Source: Ignavibacteria bacterium (GTDB taxonomy: Bacteria; Bacteroidota; Ignavibacteria; Kapaibacteriales; UBA2268). From it: a stretch of DNA of 64,000 nt. The notes under the pieces were generated by a model, which was given only the letters and a program-made list of their open reading frames with translations, searched no databases and was not told the DNA's origin. A program made the translations under genes and the position numbers. The stretch is taken from the NCBI GenBank assembly GCA_026416955.1, contig JAOAEE010000065.1:1-64000 (forward strand), given 5' to 3'. This document shows positions 56,301 through 64,000 of this stretch, one piece after another (the stretch's first letter is position 1; each line of letters begins with the position of its first letter).

Positions 56301-56603
56301 TCTTTGCAACTTTATGTTGATGTTTTGAATTTATTAAACCTAATTAATTCGGATTGGGGTCACCTGAAATTTGTTAGTAACGCAGTATACGACAGGGCAT
56401 TTACCTATAATGGAATTGTAACACAAGATTTAATAAATGACCCAAAGAATGGATTTACCCAAGCAGACCTTGGTAAAATGATTGTAACTTTCTCTATCCC
56501 AAAAGATACCAAGACAAATCAACCAAGTAAGGATGCAATATTTTCCACAGCCGATTTAACTTCACGCTGGCAAATTCAAATTGGTATAAGATATTCATTC
56601 TAA
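53373..56603 (+). CDS. Oar-like TonB-dependent outer-membrane receptor
   Basis: Large outer-membrane beta-barrel that imports or binds a ligand with energy from TonB. I use the ATG at 53373 (1076 aa); the upstream TTG adds eight unlikely residues. A signal peptide (MKQCFNYLTLILFLF) leads to a carboxypeptidase-regulatory-like domain at about 25-115 (GTVKDVDGKPLAGATV, NFSIPGLRPGG). A plug domain follows with SLDAIEEFQVS, FDVRQGMFTGG and INAITRSGTNN, the Oar pattern. The barrel ends in an aromatic residue, F (IGIRYSF), as expected. No SusD-like partner is adjacent, so it is not a typical glycan-utilisation pair. A strong terminator follows. Confidence 0.9.
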   Translation: MKQCFNYLTLILFLFPFLAFSQGITTSSIVGTVKDVDGKPLAGATVKAIHLPSGTITGTVVNPRGNFSIPGLRPGGPYKVEITMVGFRPESKEDIFLTVGQEFTVRFILQPRDIQTREIQVVSDRNDIISSNRTGASQTVTEVEISTLPTIARSIHDYSRLSPLVISSTSEGSNVASRNSKYNNIQVDGAALGDAFGLPTSGTPGGQAGTEPISLDAIEEFQVSIAPFDVRQGMFTGGLINAITRSGTNNLRGSIYFYGRNQELVGKSPTPDANNVRQPYPDFSDYFIGGRIGGPIIENKLFYFVNVETKNRKDPQRVGLAGDQGYTFNFNISRDTLEKIRQIAINKYGYDPGSYDLYTRKTNDIKLFLRADFNIDQNNRLTLRHNFVKADQGNAVTRSQFAFSFSGQEYIFNSMQNQTVLQLNSIIGTNMANELRLVYTAIRDKRDPVSKPFPAINLYDIGPKGEDVFFGVERFSQANALDQDIFELTDNFTYFLGDHTITIGTSNQLVGFNNLFLQDYYGTYSFTSIADFEAGKPSQYQLSYSLLPNEPKPRAKWNYLQLGFYVQDEWKVLPNLKLSLGLRADMFAFPEKPPQNDSLTKVFPDLRTDQMPSPIGFSPRLGFNFDVFNDKTFQIRGGIGVFSGKTPGVWISNQFSNTGTDIGRIDVRNPKITFEPDPFKQYTKIDSLTPVRTTEINITDKNLKMPQVLRFNLALDKELPYGFIGTIEFVYGKTLYDMVYKNLNRQILKASNGKDSTLPDGRPLYSRFDVSPLFTNVLLMTNTSQGYQTSITFQIQKPFGKGFLPEVNLNLAYTWSRAKDVNSLTSSRAISNWQYNRAIDPNNPELGTSLFEIPHRILANFSYRISYGKGFATSFGIFYEGRSGAPFSLAYSNDANGDRTPDRRATNDLVYIPLASNDKVMVLKGGNWNELNQFISWFPELDKQRGKIVERNSLRQPWFNQLDLRITQEFPTFRGQSLQLYVDVLNLLNLINSDWGHLKFVSNAVYDRAFTYNGIVTQDLINDPKNGFTQADLGKMIVTFSIPKDTKTNQPSKDAIFSTADLTSRWQIQIGIRYSF

Positions 56604-56612
56604 ATGATGTGA

Positions 56613-56640
56613 GGGGCACAAAAATTTGTGCCCCTTTTTT
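56613..56640 (+). terminator. intrinsic terminator of the Oar-like receptor
   Basis: GGGGCACAAA (56613-56622) pairs perfectly with TTTGTGCCCC (56625-56634), followed by six T residues. It begins nine bases after the receptor stop. Confidence 0.88.
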
Positions 56641-56680
56641 AATTATTTCATTTAATTTTATTAATTTTGCAAATTGAATT

Positions 56681-56753
56681 GGCTAGGTAGCTCAGTTGGT
56701 AGAGCAGTGGACTGAAAATCCATGTGTCGGCGGTTCGATTCCGTCCCTAGCCA
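56681..56753 (+). tRNA. tRNA-Phe (GAA)
   Basis: Acceptor GGCTAGG pairs with CCTAGCC. The anticodon stem GTGGA/TCCAT holds loop CTGAAAA with anticodon GAA at 56714-56716, and the T loop TTCGATT is normal. The 3' CCA is not encoded. Confidence 0.95.
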
Positions 56754-56878
56754 CAAAAAATGTTTCTCTCTAACCCTTTTAAATAAATAAGTTTATGAAC
56801 TATTTATTTCTAAATTGTTTAGAAACTGATTTTTAGTTAATTTTACTTTTAATGTTTTGACAAATTCAAGAGAAATAA

Positions 56879-58009
56879 ATGGAAAATATACATAATTGCG
56901 AGAGTTCTGAGAACGATGATAAGGTTCCTCAGAATATCAAGAAGCGAAGTCCGTACTATTATCAAATATTACGACAGAATTCATATAATCCACGCGGAGT
57001 AGAGACCAGGTTCTACAATATTGACTTTTTTGGGGACTTTGATGTTGGCGAAATTAAATACAATGGAGAGAAAAAAGTAATAGTGCCCGAACTTGTAGAG
57101 GTAATCTTTAAAGTTAAAAGAAAAAAAATCTACAAGAACACTCATAAACTTGCATTTTACAATTATGAATATGTTATTGTCGAAGTTGAAAATGGATTCG
57201 ACATTGGAACCGTGATTTCAGTTGGCAAAGAAGCAGAAGAAAAATGGGAAAAGAATTATAAAAAAGAAGAAATCCACTTTTCGGTAGTTCGTTTTGCAAC
57301 CGAAAAAGATATGTCCATTTTTGAGAAGAATAGAAAAGAAGAACCTCTTGTTGTCGAAACCACAAAAGAATTGGCAAAAAAGCACAAACTGGATATTAAG
57401 GTTACCGATGCTGAATGGCAACTTGATAGGCAGAGGTTGACAATTTACTTTAGCGCCCCACAACGTGTTGATTTCCGTGAACTTGTCAAAGACCTTGCAA
57501 AAATATACAAGACAAGGATTGAACTTCGTCAAATAAGTACTCGCGAGGAAGCCAGAAGAATTGGGGGTATGGGTCCTTGTGGATTGCCACTTTGTTGTTC
57601 AACTTTTTCTTGTCAATCTTGTCATGTAACTCTTGAACACGCTCGAACTCAAAGACTTGCTAATAATGTTGCTAAACTTAGCGGTTATTGTGGAAGATTA
57701 AAGTGTTGTATTTTGTATGAACACGAAATTTATTTAGAGGAATACAAAAACTACCCTCCAATGTTTTCTGTTGTTGAACTTCAAGATGGAATTGCTAGGA
57801 TTCACAAAATTGATATTTTCAACCATAGGGTGCATTTGCTTTTAGAAAATACTGGATATATTAGGATAGTTCCAAAATCCGAGATTGATAAATTAGTTGC
57901 GAATGGAAAAGTTCGACCTCCTGATAAAATTGTTGAAGAACAACTTTATGATGACGATAGGAACCTAAGTCCCGAAGATATTTCTATGCTTGAAGATGAT
58001 ATACTATGA
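56879..58009 (+). CDS. PSP1-domain protein, RicT/YaaT-like
   Basis: Cytosolic 376-aa protein of the PSP1 (RicT) family. In Bacillus subtilis RicT works with RicA and RicF in RNA maturation and carries Fe-S clusters in the complex. The conserved Cys-rich core is present: GGMGPCGLPLCCSTF at about 228, a CQSC pair soon after, and SGYCGRLKCCILYE at about 267. The N-terminal 100 residues contain a Lys-rich segment and the last 30 are acidic. RicA and RicF are not next door. A small membrane protein and a cytochrome c follow on the same strand with gaps of 58-61 bases, so one transcript is possible. Confidence 0.88.
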   Translation: MENIHNCESSENDDKVPQNIKKRSPYYYQILRQNSYNPRGVETRFYNIDFFGDFDVGEIKYNGEKKVIVPELVEVIFKVKRKKIYKNTHKLAFYNYEYVIVEVENGFDIGTVISVGKEAEEKWEKNYKKEEIHFSVVRFATEKDMSIFEKNRKEEPLVVETTKELAKKHKLDIKVTDAEWQLDRQRLTIYFSAPQRVDFRELVKDLAKIYKTRIELRQISTREEARRIGGMGPCGLPLCCSTFSCQSCHVTLEHARTQRLANNVAKLSGYCGRLKCCILYEHEIYLEEYKNYPPMFSVVELQDGIARIHKIDIFNHRVHLLLENTGYIRIVPKSEIDKLVANGKVRPPDKIVEEQLYDDDRNLSPEDISMLEDDIL

Positions 58010-58067
58010 ATTGATTATTCTATTTGACGATGTTTTTTTTGAATTTTCATAATAGTTCTTTTTTCAT

Positions 58068-58361
58068 ATGAAAGTACCAAAAAAGAAGTTTTCCTATTTC
58101 CTTTTTATCTACGGTACAATTGTTTTTATTTTGTCATTTTTGTTTAATTACTGGGCAAATGCAATAGTTAATCCACAAGTTTTAAGTGCAAAACCTTATT
58201 TTCATATTATTACTTCACTGCCATTTGCATTCGAAATGTCTTTGTTTTTTTCTGGACTTTTGGTATTTATTAGATTTGTATTAGTTACTCGTTACAATAC
58301 TCAAAATTCTTATCTTTCCAATAATATATCTAAAAGTGAGCAAAATGAAAATTTATCATAA
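58068..58361 (+). CDS. small two-helix membrane protein
   Basis: 97 aa with two hydrophobic helices at about 8-28 and 45-68 (FAFEMSLFFSGLLVFIRFV) and a polar, Ser/Asn-rich tail. No family is recognised. It lies between the PSP1 protein and a monoheme cytochrome c, so a role as an anchor or assembly helper for the cytochrome is possible but only inferred from place. Confidence 0.65.
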   Translation: MKVPKKKFSYFLFIYGTIVFILSFLFNYWANAIVNPQVLSAKPYFHIITSLPFAFEMSLFFSGLLVFIRFVLVTRYNTQNSYLSNNISKSEQNENLS

Positions 58362-58422
58362 TTTTTTTGCAAATAAGTTGATAATAGTAGTCATTCTAGT
58401 TTGGTTTATTAGTGTTATCTAA

Positions 58423-59016
58423 ATGTTAAAAAGGGTATATATTTGTTTCTTTATTTCGTTTTTAGGATTAATTTGTTTATTTTTGCTTTGCGTAAATCTT
58501 GGGGTATTTCCTATTTACAAAAATTTTCATTTGCAAATAATACCAGATATGGATGACCAAAAAAAAATATCCACTGATTTTTTGAGTAAATCTAAATTGC
58601 ACCAAATTGAAAAATATCCTTTAAAAGATAATTTTCCATTATTTCCTATTTTTTACGAGTTCGAACCCCAGGAGTTTGCTGTTCCTGAAAGATTATTTCA
58701 GAACCCCTTGAAAAAGACTGAGTTGACTATTCTTCGCGGAAAAGTTCTTTACAACAGATTTTGTGTTCCGTGTCATAATGTAGATGGAAAAGGTAATGGT
58801 CCGATTGTAACCCAAGTTACTCTTAAAGAAGATGAAGAGGGCTTCCCTTCCCCAAAAGATTTGACAAGCGAAAATACAAGGAATAAATCTGACGGTCGTC
58901 TTTTTCATATATTATCGGCAGGACAAAACTTGATGTTTTCGTTTAACGATAAGTTGAGTGAAACTGATAAGTGGTGTATTGTGCATTATATAAGAATTTT
59001 GCAAAATGACAAATAA
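58423..59016 (+). CDS. membrane-anchored monoheme cytochrome c, ActE-like
   Basis: Electron carrier on the periplasmic face of the inner membrane. Its 197 aa begin with an uncleaved-looking helix (about 5-28). One heme site, CVPCH at 114-118, is preceded by RGKVLYNR and followed by DGKGNGPI. Met171 in QNLMFSF is the likely second axial ligand, and WCIVHYIRILQ closes the domain. This order matches the ActE subunit of alternative complex III, yet none of the other Act subunits is in the window. It may therefore be a stand-alone carrier. Expression would need a cytochrome c maturation system, not seen here. Confidence 0.86.
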   Translation: MLKRVYICFFISFLGLICLFLLCVNLGVFPIYKNFHLQIIPDMDDQKKISTDFLSKSKLHQIEKYPLKDNFPLFPIFYEFEPQEFAVPERLFQNPLKKTELTILRGKVLYNRFCVPCHNVDGKGNGPIVTQVTLKEDEEGFPSPKDLTSENTRNKSDGRLFHILSAGQNLMFSFNDKLSETDKWCIVHYIRILQNDK

Positions 59017-59031
59017 ATTTTTGGAGGTAAT

Positions 59032-62000
59032 ATGAAAAAATCTTTTATTATCCTTATTTTTTTAACTTTTTTTTCATCGATTGTATATTCACAACCGAAT
59101 CCTACTGTTAGGTTTTATTTCAATGGAAATGACATAACTTCTGTTGTTCCAGTATTTGGAAACACAATTTTTTTGATAGGTTCAAAAGAAGCTGGGCTTG
59201 GGGTTTATAACTTGGATTCGATGAAATATATTGGTATAATTCAAAAACCTTATGCACCTATCCCAAGCCACAACATAAGGGCAATTAGGAAATATTCTCT
59301 CGATACACTTTGGATTTGCACCGACAGAGGTTTAATTCGCTTACGTGGAAACCAATATTTGATTTTCGACAACCAGAACTCACCGTTGCCTTCCAATATT
59401 GTGAACGACATTTTTGTGGACGCATTAGGTATTTGGTGGATTGCTACAGACCAAGGTCTTGTTTCGAAAAACGACACAGTGTGGACTATTTACAATACCA
59501 CTAACTCGAATATCCCAAGCAATTATATTTCAAGTGTTAAGGTCGACAGGGTTGGTAATGTTTGGGTTACAACACCCAATGGGTTAGGTATGTTCGATAG
59601 AAGTAACTGGTATGTTTTTGACACTAATAATTCTGGAATTCCTAATAATAATATTACATTTATTGAGTTTGATAATGTTCTCAATTCTAAATGGATTGGA
59701 ACACACGGTGGGTTGGTACATTGGATCGGAAATAACTTTTTTGTGTATGATACAAGCAATTCCTCGATACCAAGCAATATTGTTACATCTTTTGCATTCG
59801 ATACATCCAGAAATAGATGGATTGGTACCGATAAAGGATTGGCTTTTGTCTCGCAACAAGGTTGGAGAATCTACACCAAAAGCAATTCTAATCTTTCGGA
59901 CAATTACATTAACTCTATATTTGTTGATACAAGGAATAGGAAGTTCATTGCAACTCGTAATGGGTTGACTATTATCAACGACACCAACTTTCTTGTTCTG
60001 AAATTTGAAAATTCGAAACTTCCTACAAATAGAGTTCAAAAAGTGGTGGAAGGGATAGACCTAACTAAATGGATAATTACAAACGAAGGTTTAGTTTCCT
60101 TTGATAGTAACAACTGGTCGGTCTATAATAGCACAAATTCTCCAATTAAACATTTTATCAATGATATTGCAGTTGATAATGAAAATAGTCTTTGGGTTGC
60201 AACTGATTCTGGTTTAATTGTTCGAAAAAATAATCTTTGGTTAGGCTACTATCGAGATAACTCTGGTATACCAAGCAATTTCATTACAAGAGTTTTGCCA
60301 ACCACAAGAGGAATTTGGATTGGTACAGATTCTGGCTTAGTTCTCTTCAAAGATGGAGTCTGGATACGCTATGATACCTTATTTAGAGGTAAACTTGATA
60401 GTAAAATAAGTGCTTTAAGTTCAAAATGGATAAGACAAAGCTCGGGGAATTTCGAAAAAATATTTGTAGGCCTTTCAAGAAAAGGAATAGCAATATTTGA
60501 CAAAGATACAATTCTATTTATTGATGAAAATAATTCCCCATTACTTGGTGTATACATTACTGATGTAAAAGAGGATGTGTTAGGACGATTACTCGTTGGG
60601 ACACTCGAACAAGGTTTGTTTACTTTCGATTCAATATGGACAGCACATAATCCAACAACTAACGACTTTCCAGATTATTATGTCAAACATATTACTTTCG
60701 ATAAAAAGAACAAACCTTGGATAACTACTCAAATTGGAGGAATTTGGGTTGGTATAAATGATACAACTGCAATAGTAATAACTGAGAAAAATTATCCTTT
60801 TTACTCGAACCAGTTTAATTCTGTTTTTGTAGACTTATCTAATAATATTTGGATTTCTACAAATTTTGGACTTTATGTATACAATAAAGATACAATAAAG
60901 CCAGAATTAAAGCTTAAGCATTATAATTTTGAAATTTGCCAAGGGAATACATTTCCATTGGATTTCTATACATTTTATCCATTTGAACCAAATAATAGAT
61001 TTGTTGTTGAATTAAGTGATACTTTGGGTAATTTCGATACCACTTTTATCATTGGTTCAATTTTATCAAGAACCAGCAGAACTATTTTGTGTTATATACC
61101 TAATTCAATTCCAGCAAGTAGAAAATATCAATTAAGGATTGTTTCGACAAATCCGCCAATTGTATCTGAACCTTCAGGTTACTTCGATACATTAATTGTA
61201 AATCCTTTACCAAAACCAAAAATAATAGGGGATTCAATTATTTGTTCGAGAGGTGTTGTAAAACTGCTTGCTCTTCGTCAAGGAGTAGGTTCAAACTTAT
61301 GGTCCTTTATTTGGAATGTAGAAGGGGGTATTTTGTTGTCACCACCAACAAACGATACAGTGCTTGTTAGGTTCGATACAGTTGTAGTTGGAAAGGTTAA
61401 ATTAATTGTGTTTACTGATAGGGGATGTAGCGATTCAATTATAAAAGAAATATATGTGTCCACACCACCTGGGAAAACGTTGCTGGGTCAAAATCGGGTT
61501 TGTTCTGGTGATGCTTTTATCTATTCAACCACTGATTCTTCGAATATTAAAAACTATTGGTCTGTTGTAAATGGTACACTCGAAAAGAAGCTTGCTGATA
61601 ATGTTGTAGTTGTTCGTTGGGGAAACCAAACACCCGGTTTTGTTATTCTTAAAAGGGTTAATCAATATGGTTGCACCGATTCTGTCAGATTTAGAGTTGA
61701 TATCTTTCGCACTCCGAGCGCTTCGATATCTGGGAGAAAAGAGGTAATGGTCGAAGATGTTGTGCGTTACACAACTTCGAGGTTCAATCCTAATGTTGTA
61801 AACAAATGGAGTGTGGTAAACGGATTAATAATTGGTAGAGACAACGGGGATACAGTTACAATTGGTTGGCCCTCTGGTGGAATTGGCAAGGTAAAATTAG
61901 TTCAAAGAACTCCTGCCGGTTGCTCAGATTCAACTGAATTAATGGTTAGGGTCTTTGAGCGAGTAAGTATTTTCGGGGACACTCTTGTTTGTGAAAATTC

Positions 62001-62670
62001 CGACACATACTTCGAGGCAATTTCTAATCTTGGGGCTAATAATCAATGGTATGTTTCGGGTGGTACATTTACATCAAACTCTCAAAACCGTAGAGTATGG
62101 GTTAAGTGGGGTAAGTCGGGAATTGGATTTATAAAACTTGTACAATGGTTCCCCGGAACATTTTTCAAAGACACAATTGTATGGATGATAAGAATTGCAT
62201 CTGTCCCTCCTAAACCATTTATTGTTGATAGCGGTGGTTATTTATATTCCAGCGCACCTTATGGGAATCAATGGTATTTTAATGGGCAAATAATGTTTGG
62301 TGATACTAATAGAACAATTGTACCATTACGAACTGGTTATTACACTGTGAAAGTGAAGTCGGCTCCTGGTTGCGAAAGCGAGATGTCCGACCCAATCTAT
62401 TTCATAAGTGGTGTTGAAGAAGAAAATAATGGAATTAGCATTTATCCTAATCCATCAAATGGGTATTTATTTGTAAACTTGTCTCAAGAATTAAATCTGC
62501 AATATGTCTTGGTAAGAGATATTTTGGGTAATGAATTAATTAGAATACCTGGAAACAAATTACTTAGCGAAAGTGTAATTAATTTGTCTGAACTTTCTAA
62601 TGGTACTTACTTTATTGCATTCAAAGTAGGAATATACGAAGTAGTGAAGAGAATTGTATTGTTGAAGTAA
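59032..62670 (+). CDS. T9SS-exported propeller protein with PKD-like domains
   Basis: Secreted 1212-aa protein. A signal peptide (MKKSFIILIFLTFFSS) is followed by about a dozen two-component-regulator propeller repeats from about 60 to 625. Each runs roughly S-x2-PSN-x-I, then D-x4-WIGT-x2-GL, for example WWIATDQGLV and WIGTDKGLAF. Three or four PKD/Ig-like domains lie at about 730-1060, and a type IX secretion sorting domain at about 1132-1212 (IYPNPSNGYLFV, LSNGTYFIAFKVG). In other proteins such propellers are sensors of hybrid kinases; here there is no kinase, so it is a surface-binding protein. It begins 16 bases after the cytochrome gene with a GGAGG ribosome-binding site. Confidence 0.88.
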   Translation: MKKSFIILIFLTFFSSIVYSQPNPTVRFYFNGNDITSVVPVFGNTIFLIGSKEAGLGVYNLDSMKYIGIIQKPYAPIPSHNIRAIRKYSLDTLWICTDRGLIRLRGNQYLIFDNQNSPLPSNIVNDIFVDALGIWWIATDQGLVSKNDTVWTIYNTTNSNIPSNYISSVKVDRVGNVWVTTPNGLGMFDRSNWYVFDTNNSGIPNNNITFIEFDNVLNSKWIGTHGGLVHWIGNNFFVYDTSNSSIPSNIVTSFAFDTSRNRWIGTDKGLAFVSQQGWRIYTKSNSNLSDNYINSIFVDTRNRKFIATRNGLTIINDTNFLVLKFENSKLPTNRVQKVVEGIDLTKWIITNEGLVSFDSNNWSVYNSTNSPIKHFINDIAVDNENSLWVATDSGLIVRKNNLWLGYYRDNSGIPSNFITRVLPTTRGIWIGTDSGLVLFKDGVWIRYDTLFRGKLDSKISALSSKWIRQSSGNFEKIFVGLSRKGIAIFDKDTILFIDENNSPLLGVYITDVKEDVLGRLLVGTLEQGLFTFDSIWTAHNPTTNDFPDYYVKHITFDKKNKPWITTQIGGIWVGINDTTAIVITEKNYPFYSNQFNSVFVDLSNNIWISTNFGLYVYNKDTIKPELKLKHYNFEICQGNTFPLDFYTFYPFEPNNRFVVELSDTLGNFDTTFIIGSILSRTSRTILCYIPNSIPASRKYQLRIVSTNPPIVSEPSGYFDTLIVNPLPKPKIIGDSIICSRGVVKLLALRQGVGSNLWSFIWNVEGGILLSPPTNDTVLVRFDTVVVGKVKLIVFTDRGCSDSIIKEIYVSTPPGKTLLGQNRVCSGDAFIYSTTDSSNIKNYWSVVNGTLEKKLADNVVVVRWGNQTPGFVILKRVNQYGCTDSVRFRVDIFRTPSASISGRKEVMVEDVVRYTTSRFNPNVVNKWSVVNGLIIGRDNGDTVTIGWPSGGIGKVKLVQRTPAGCSDSTELMVRVFERVSIFGDTLVCENSDTYFEAISNLGANNQWYVSGGTFTSNSQNRRVWVKWGKSGIGFIKLVQWFPGTFFKDTIVWMIRIASVPPKPFIVDSGGYLYSSAPYGNQWYFNGQIMFGDTNRTIVPLRTGYYTVKVKSAPGCESEMSDPIYFISGVEEENNGISIYPNPSNGYLFVNLSQELNLQYVLVRDILGNELIRIPGNKLLSESVINLSELSNGTYFIAFKVGIYEVVKRIVLLK

Positions 62671-62711
62671 GTAGTGTTTGTTTGAGAGGAAATTAATAAT
62701 TTTGAATTTTC

Positions 62712-62798
62712 GGAGAGTTGCCGGAGTGGTCGAACGGGGCGGTCTCGAAAACCGTTGAAGGAGCAATCCTTCCGGGGGTTCGAATCCCTCACTCTCCG
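62712..62798 (+). tRNA. tRNA-Ser (CGA)
   Basis: Class II tRNA with a long variable arm. Acceptor GGAGAGT pairs with ACTCTCC, the anticodon stem GCGGT/ACCGT holds loop CTCGAAA with anticodon CGA at 62746-62748, and the T loop TTCGAAT is normal. The 3' CCA is not encoded. Confidence 0.94.
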
Positions 62799-62801
62799 CT
62801 T

Positions 62802-62886
62802 GCCCGGATGGCGGAACTGGTAGACGCGCTGCGTTCAGGACGCAGTGGCCTTCTTGGCCGTGCAGGTTCGATTCCTGTTCCGGGCA
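62802..62886 (+). tRNA. tRNA-Leu (CAG)
   Basis: Class II tRNA three bases after tRNA-Ser, probably in the same transcript. Acceptor GCCCGGA pairs with TCCGGGC, the anticodon stem CTGCG/CGCAG holds loop TTCAGGA with anticodon CAG at 62836-62838, and the T loop is TTCGATT. The 3' CCA is not encoded. The 110 bases after it, before the MFS stop at 62997, show nothing. Confidence 0.95.
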
Positions 62887-62996
62887 CTATATATTAAATC
62901 AAAATTTTTTGCTGTAAATTTATATTTATTTTGTTTAATACTTTGTTTGATTAGGTTTTATCTCAAAAGATATACACTTAGTACTCTGGTTTAAAG

Positions 62997-64000
62997 CTAT
63001 TTAATATTACCTCTTGCAAGTGATGCAATAATACCAATTGCACAAAATATCGAAAAGCCTAATAAAATTGAGTTTGCTAGAGAAATAAACTTTGGAAAAA
63101 GGTGGGCTGCAAACTTAGTACCTCCAAGGTGGATAGCAAAAAACATAGTTACAATTCCAATGCTTAATGTTTGACCAACAAGACGCATAGTTCCAACTGC
63201 AGCAGATGCTACTCCGTAGTGCCTTTTTTCGACTGAACTCATTATAGCATTCGTATTTGGGGAAGAAAAAAATGCAAAACCTAAGCCTAAAGAAATTTGG
63301 GCAATAATAACATATTGTAGTGGTGTATGAAAATTTATAAATGAGAGAAGAAACAAACCAACAGCAGTAAGAAACATTCCAAATGAAGCAACATATCGAG
63401 GTTCTATCTTATCAGATAATCTTCCAGCAAAAGACGAAAAAATTGCTTGTGTAACTGGTTGAATTGCAAGGATGAAGCCGGCAGTTTGTGGGGTGAAGCC
63501 TTTGATGTATTGTAAATATAAACTTAATAGGAAACCCACTGCAAAAGTTGCACTATAGTTTATTAATGCAGAAATATTTGAAAATGTAAAAGTAATATTT
63601 TTTAAAAAGATGTTAACTGGAATAATTGGGTATTTTGTTTTATTTTCGAATACTAAAAAGACAACTAAAATAACAATTGATACTACTAACGAAATTTTGC
63701 CAAAATGAGATTGAATTCTTGTAAAACCAAGCATCAAAGAGGATAGACCAAGAATGTAAAGTAATGAACCAGTCCAATCGAATTTTTCCCCTTTTGAATC
63801 CGCCCATTCAGTATCTTTAAGTTTTATTTGGACTAAATAGGCAATGAATATACCTATTGGTAAATTTAATACAAATATACTATGCCAACCGAAATGGTAA
63901 GTAAGAATACCTCCAAATGCTGGTCCAAAGGTTAAACCGAAATAAACGGCCGAGACAGAATAACCCATTGCTTTGCCGCGCTCACCGGGTTGAAAAACTG
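62997..64000 (-). CDS. MFS multidrug exporter, EmrB/QacA type (partial)
   Basis: Inner-membrane drug:proton antiporter of the DHA2 kind, cut by the right edge of the window. The frame stays open from the internal ATG at 63968 to base 64000, where it reads FQPGERGKAMG, the family motif before helix 5, so the true start lies outside. The visible 334 or so residues contain the motif-C segment LTFGPAFGGILTYHFGW, FVLNLPIGIF, and about ten helices. The missing N-terminal part should hold the first four helices. The substrate is unknown. Confidence 0.9.
   Translation of the reverse strand, partial: VFQPGERGKAMGYSVSAVYFGLTFGPAFGGILTYHFGWHSIFVLNLPIGIFIAYLVQIKLKDTEWADSKGEKFDWTGSLLYILGLSSLMLGFTRIQSHFGKISLVVSIVILVVFLVFENKTKYPIIPVNIFLKNITFTFSNISALINYSATFAVGFLLSLYLQYIKGFTPQTAGFILAIQPVTQAIFSSFAGRLSDKIEPRYVASFGMFLTAVGLFLLSFINFHTPLQYVIIAQISLGLGFAFFSSPNTNAIMSSVEKRHYGVASAAVGTMRLVGQTLSIGIVTMFFAIHLGGTKFAAHLFPKFISLANSILLGFSIFCAIGIIASLARGNIK

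Noticed and set aside
59330..60900. Tandem DNA repeats in the propeller gene
   Set aside because: The repeats are clear in protein but the DNA copies have diverged, so they are protein repeats and not a recent DNA array.
1..64000. CRISPR arrays, insertion sequences, prophage or toxin-antitoxin pairs
   Set aside because: No regularly spaced direct repeats, transposase, integrase, phage structural or toxin motifs were seen on either strand.

Overview
The window is a 64-kb stretch of AT-rich bacterial chromosome with dense, ordinary coding and no sign of phage, plasmid, insertion sequence or CRISPR array. Several traits point to the Bacteroidota/Chlorobiota/Ignavibacteriota group (FCB bacteria). 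Three exported proteins end in type IX secretion (Por) C-terminal sorting domains. There is an Oar-like TonB-dependent receptor, a three-gene sdhCAB operon whose single membrane subunit is a cytochrome b, a PD40/OmpA outer-membrane protein, a Mrp protein without a CxxC pair, and scattered TAnnTTTG boxes like the Bacteroidetes -7 element. The exact lineage cannot be fixed from sequence reading alone; an Ignavibacteria/Kapabacteria-like relative is a guess.

Layout. 27-4038: a membrane sensor kinase and a sigma-54-type response regulator, translationally overlapping. 4499-5899: fumarase, followed by a spacer with a long stem-loop. 6362-9390: TonB-like protein, an unlisted 59-aa membrane protein, a SpoIIE-type phosphatase and a nitrilase-family amidohydrolase in tight succession. 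9648-12335: PD40/OmpA protein, whose terminator lies inside the convergent ruvC. 12336-13651: yebC-ruvC. tRNA-Pro at 13789. 14001-18824: a 1607-aa T9SS cargo protein. 18931-23685 (minus strand): an unknown exported protein, a Nudix protein, ndk, sucD, ddl and a family-4 uracil-DNA glycosylase. 23758-27151: sdhCAB. 27455-28543: mrp. 28664-32393 (plus): a small calcium-loop T9SS protein, a cation efflux protein, an exported unknown and a TPR protein. 32390-40626 (minus): L,D-transpeptidase, M29-like peptidase, MFS carrier, YfhO-like membrane protein, methyltransferase, M28 peptidase and bacteriohemerythrin. 40781: sppA. 42636-44865: gmd-fcl for GDP-L-fucose. 44919-49453: M15 peptidase and AddA-like helicase-nuclease. 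49476-51140: a DnaQ/UvrC-N fusion. 51298-53207: grpE-dnaJ. 53373-56603: Oar-like receptor. 56681: tRNA-Phe. 56879-62670: RicT-like PSP1 protein, a small membrane protein, a monoheme cytochrome c and a propeller-type T9SS protein. 62712-62886: tRNA-Ser and tRNA-Leu. 62997 to the right edge: an MFS multidrug exporter, cut by the window.

Taken together, the genes describe a heterotrophic or respiring Gram-negative bacterium. TCA-cycle and respiratory genes (fumC, sucD, sdhCAB, a cytochrome c) sit beside cell-envelope work (ddl, L,D-transpeptidase, M15 peptidase, OmpA, TonB and its receptor, GDP-fucose), DNA repair (ruvC, udg, AddA, DnaQ/UvrC-N) and secreted surface proteins. I found no complete novel system. 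The most notable items are the structured spacer after fumC, the hidden 59-aa membrane protein, the divergent sigma-54 activator, a Nudix protein with a degraded catalytic box, an isolated ActE-like cytochrome and an AddA with no AddB nearby.
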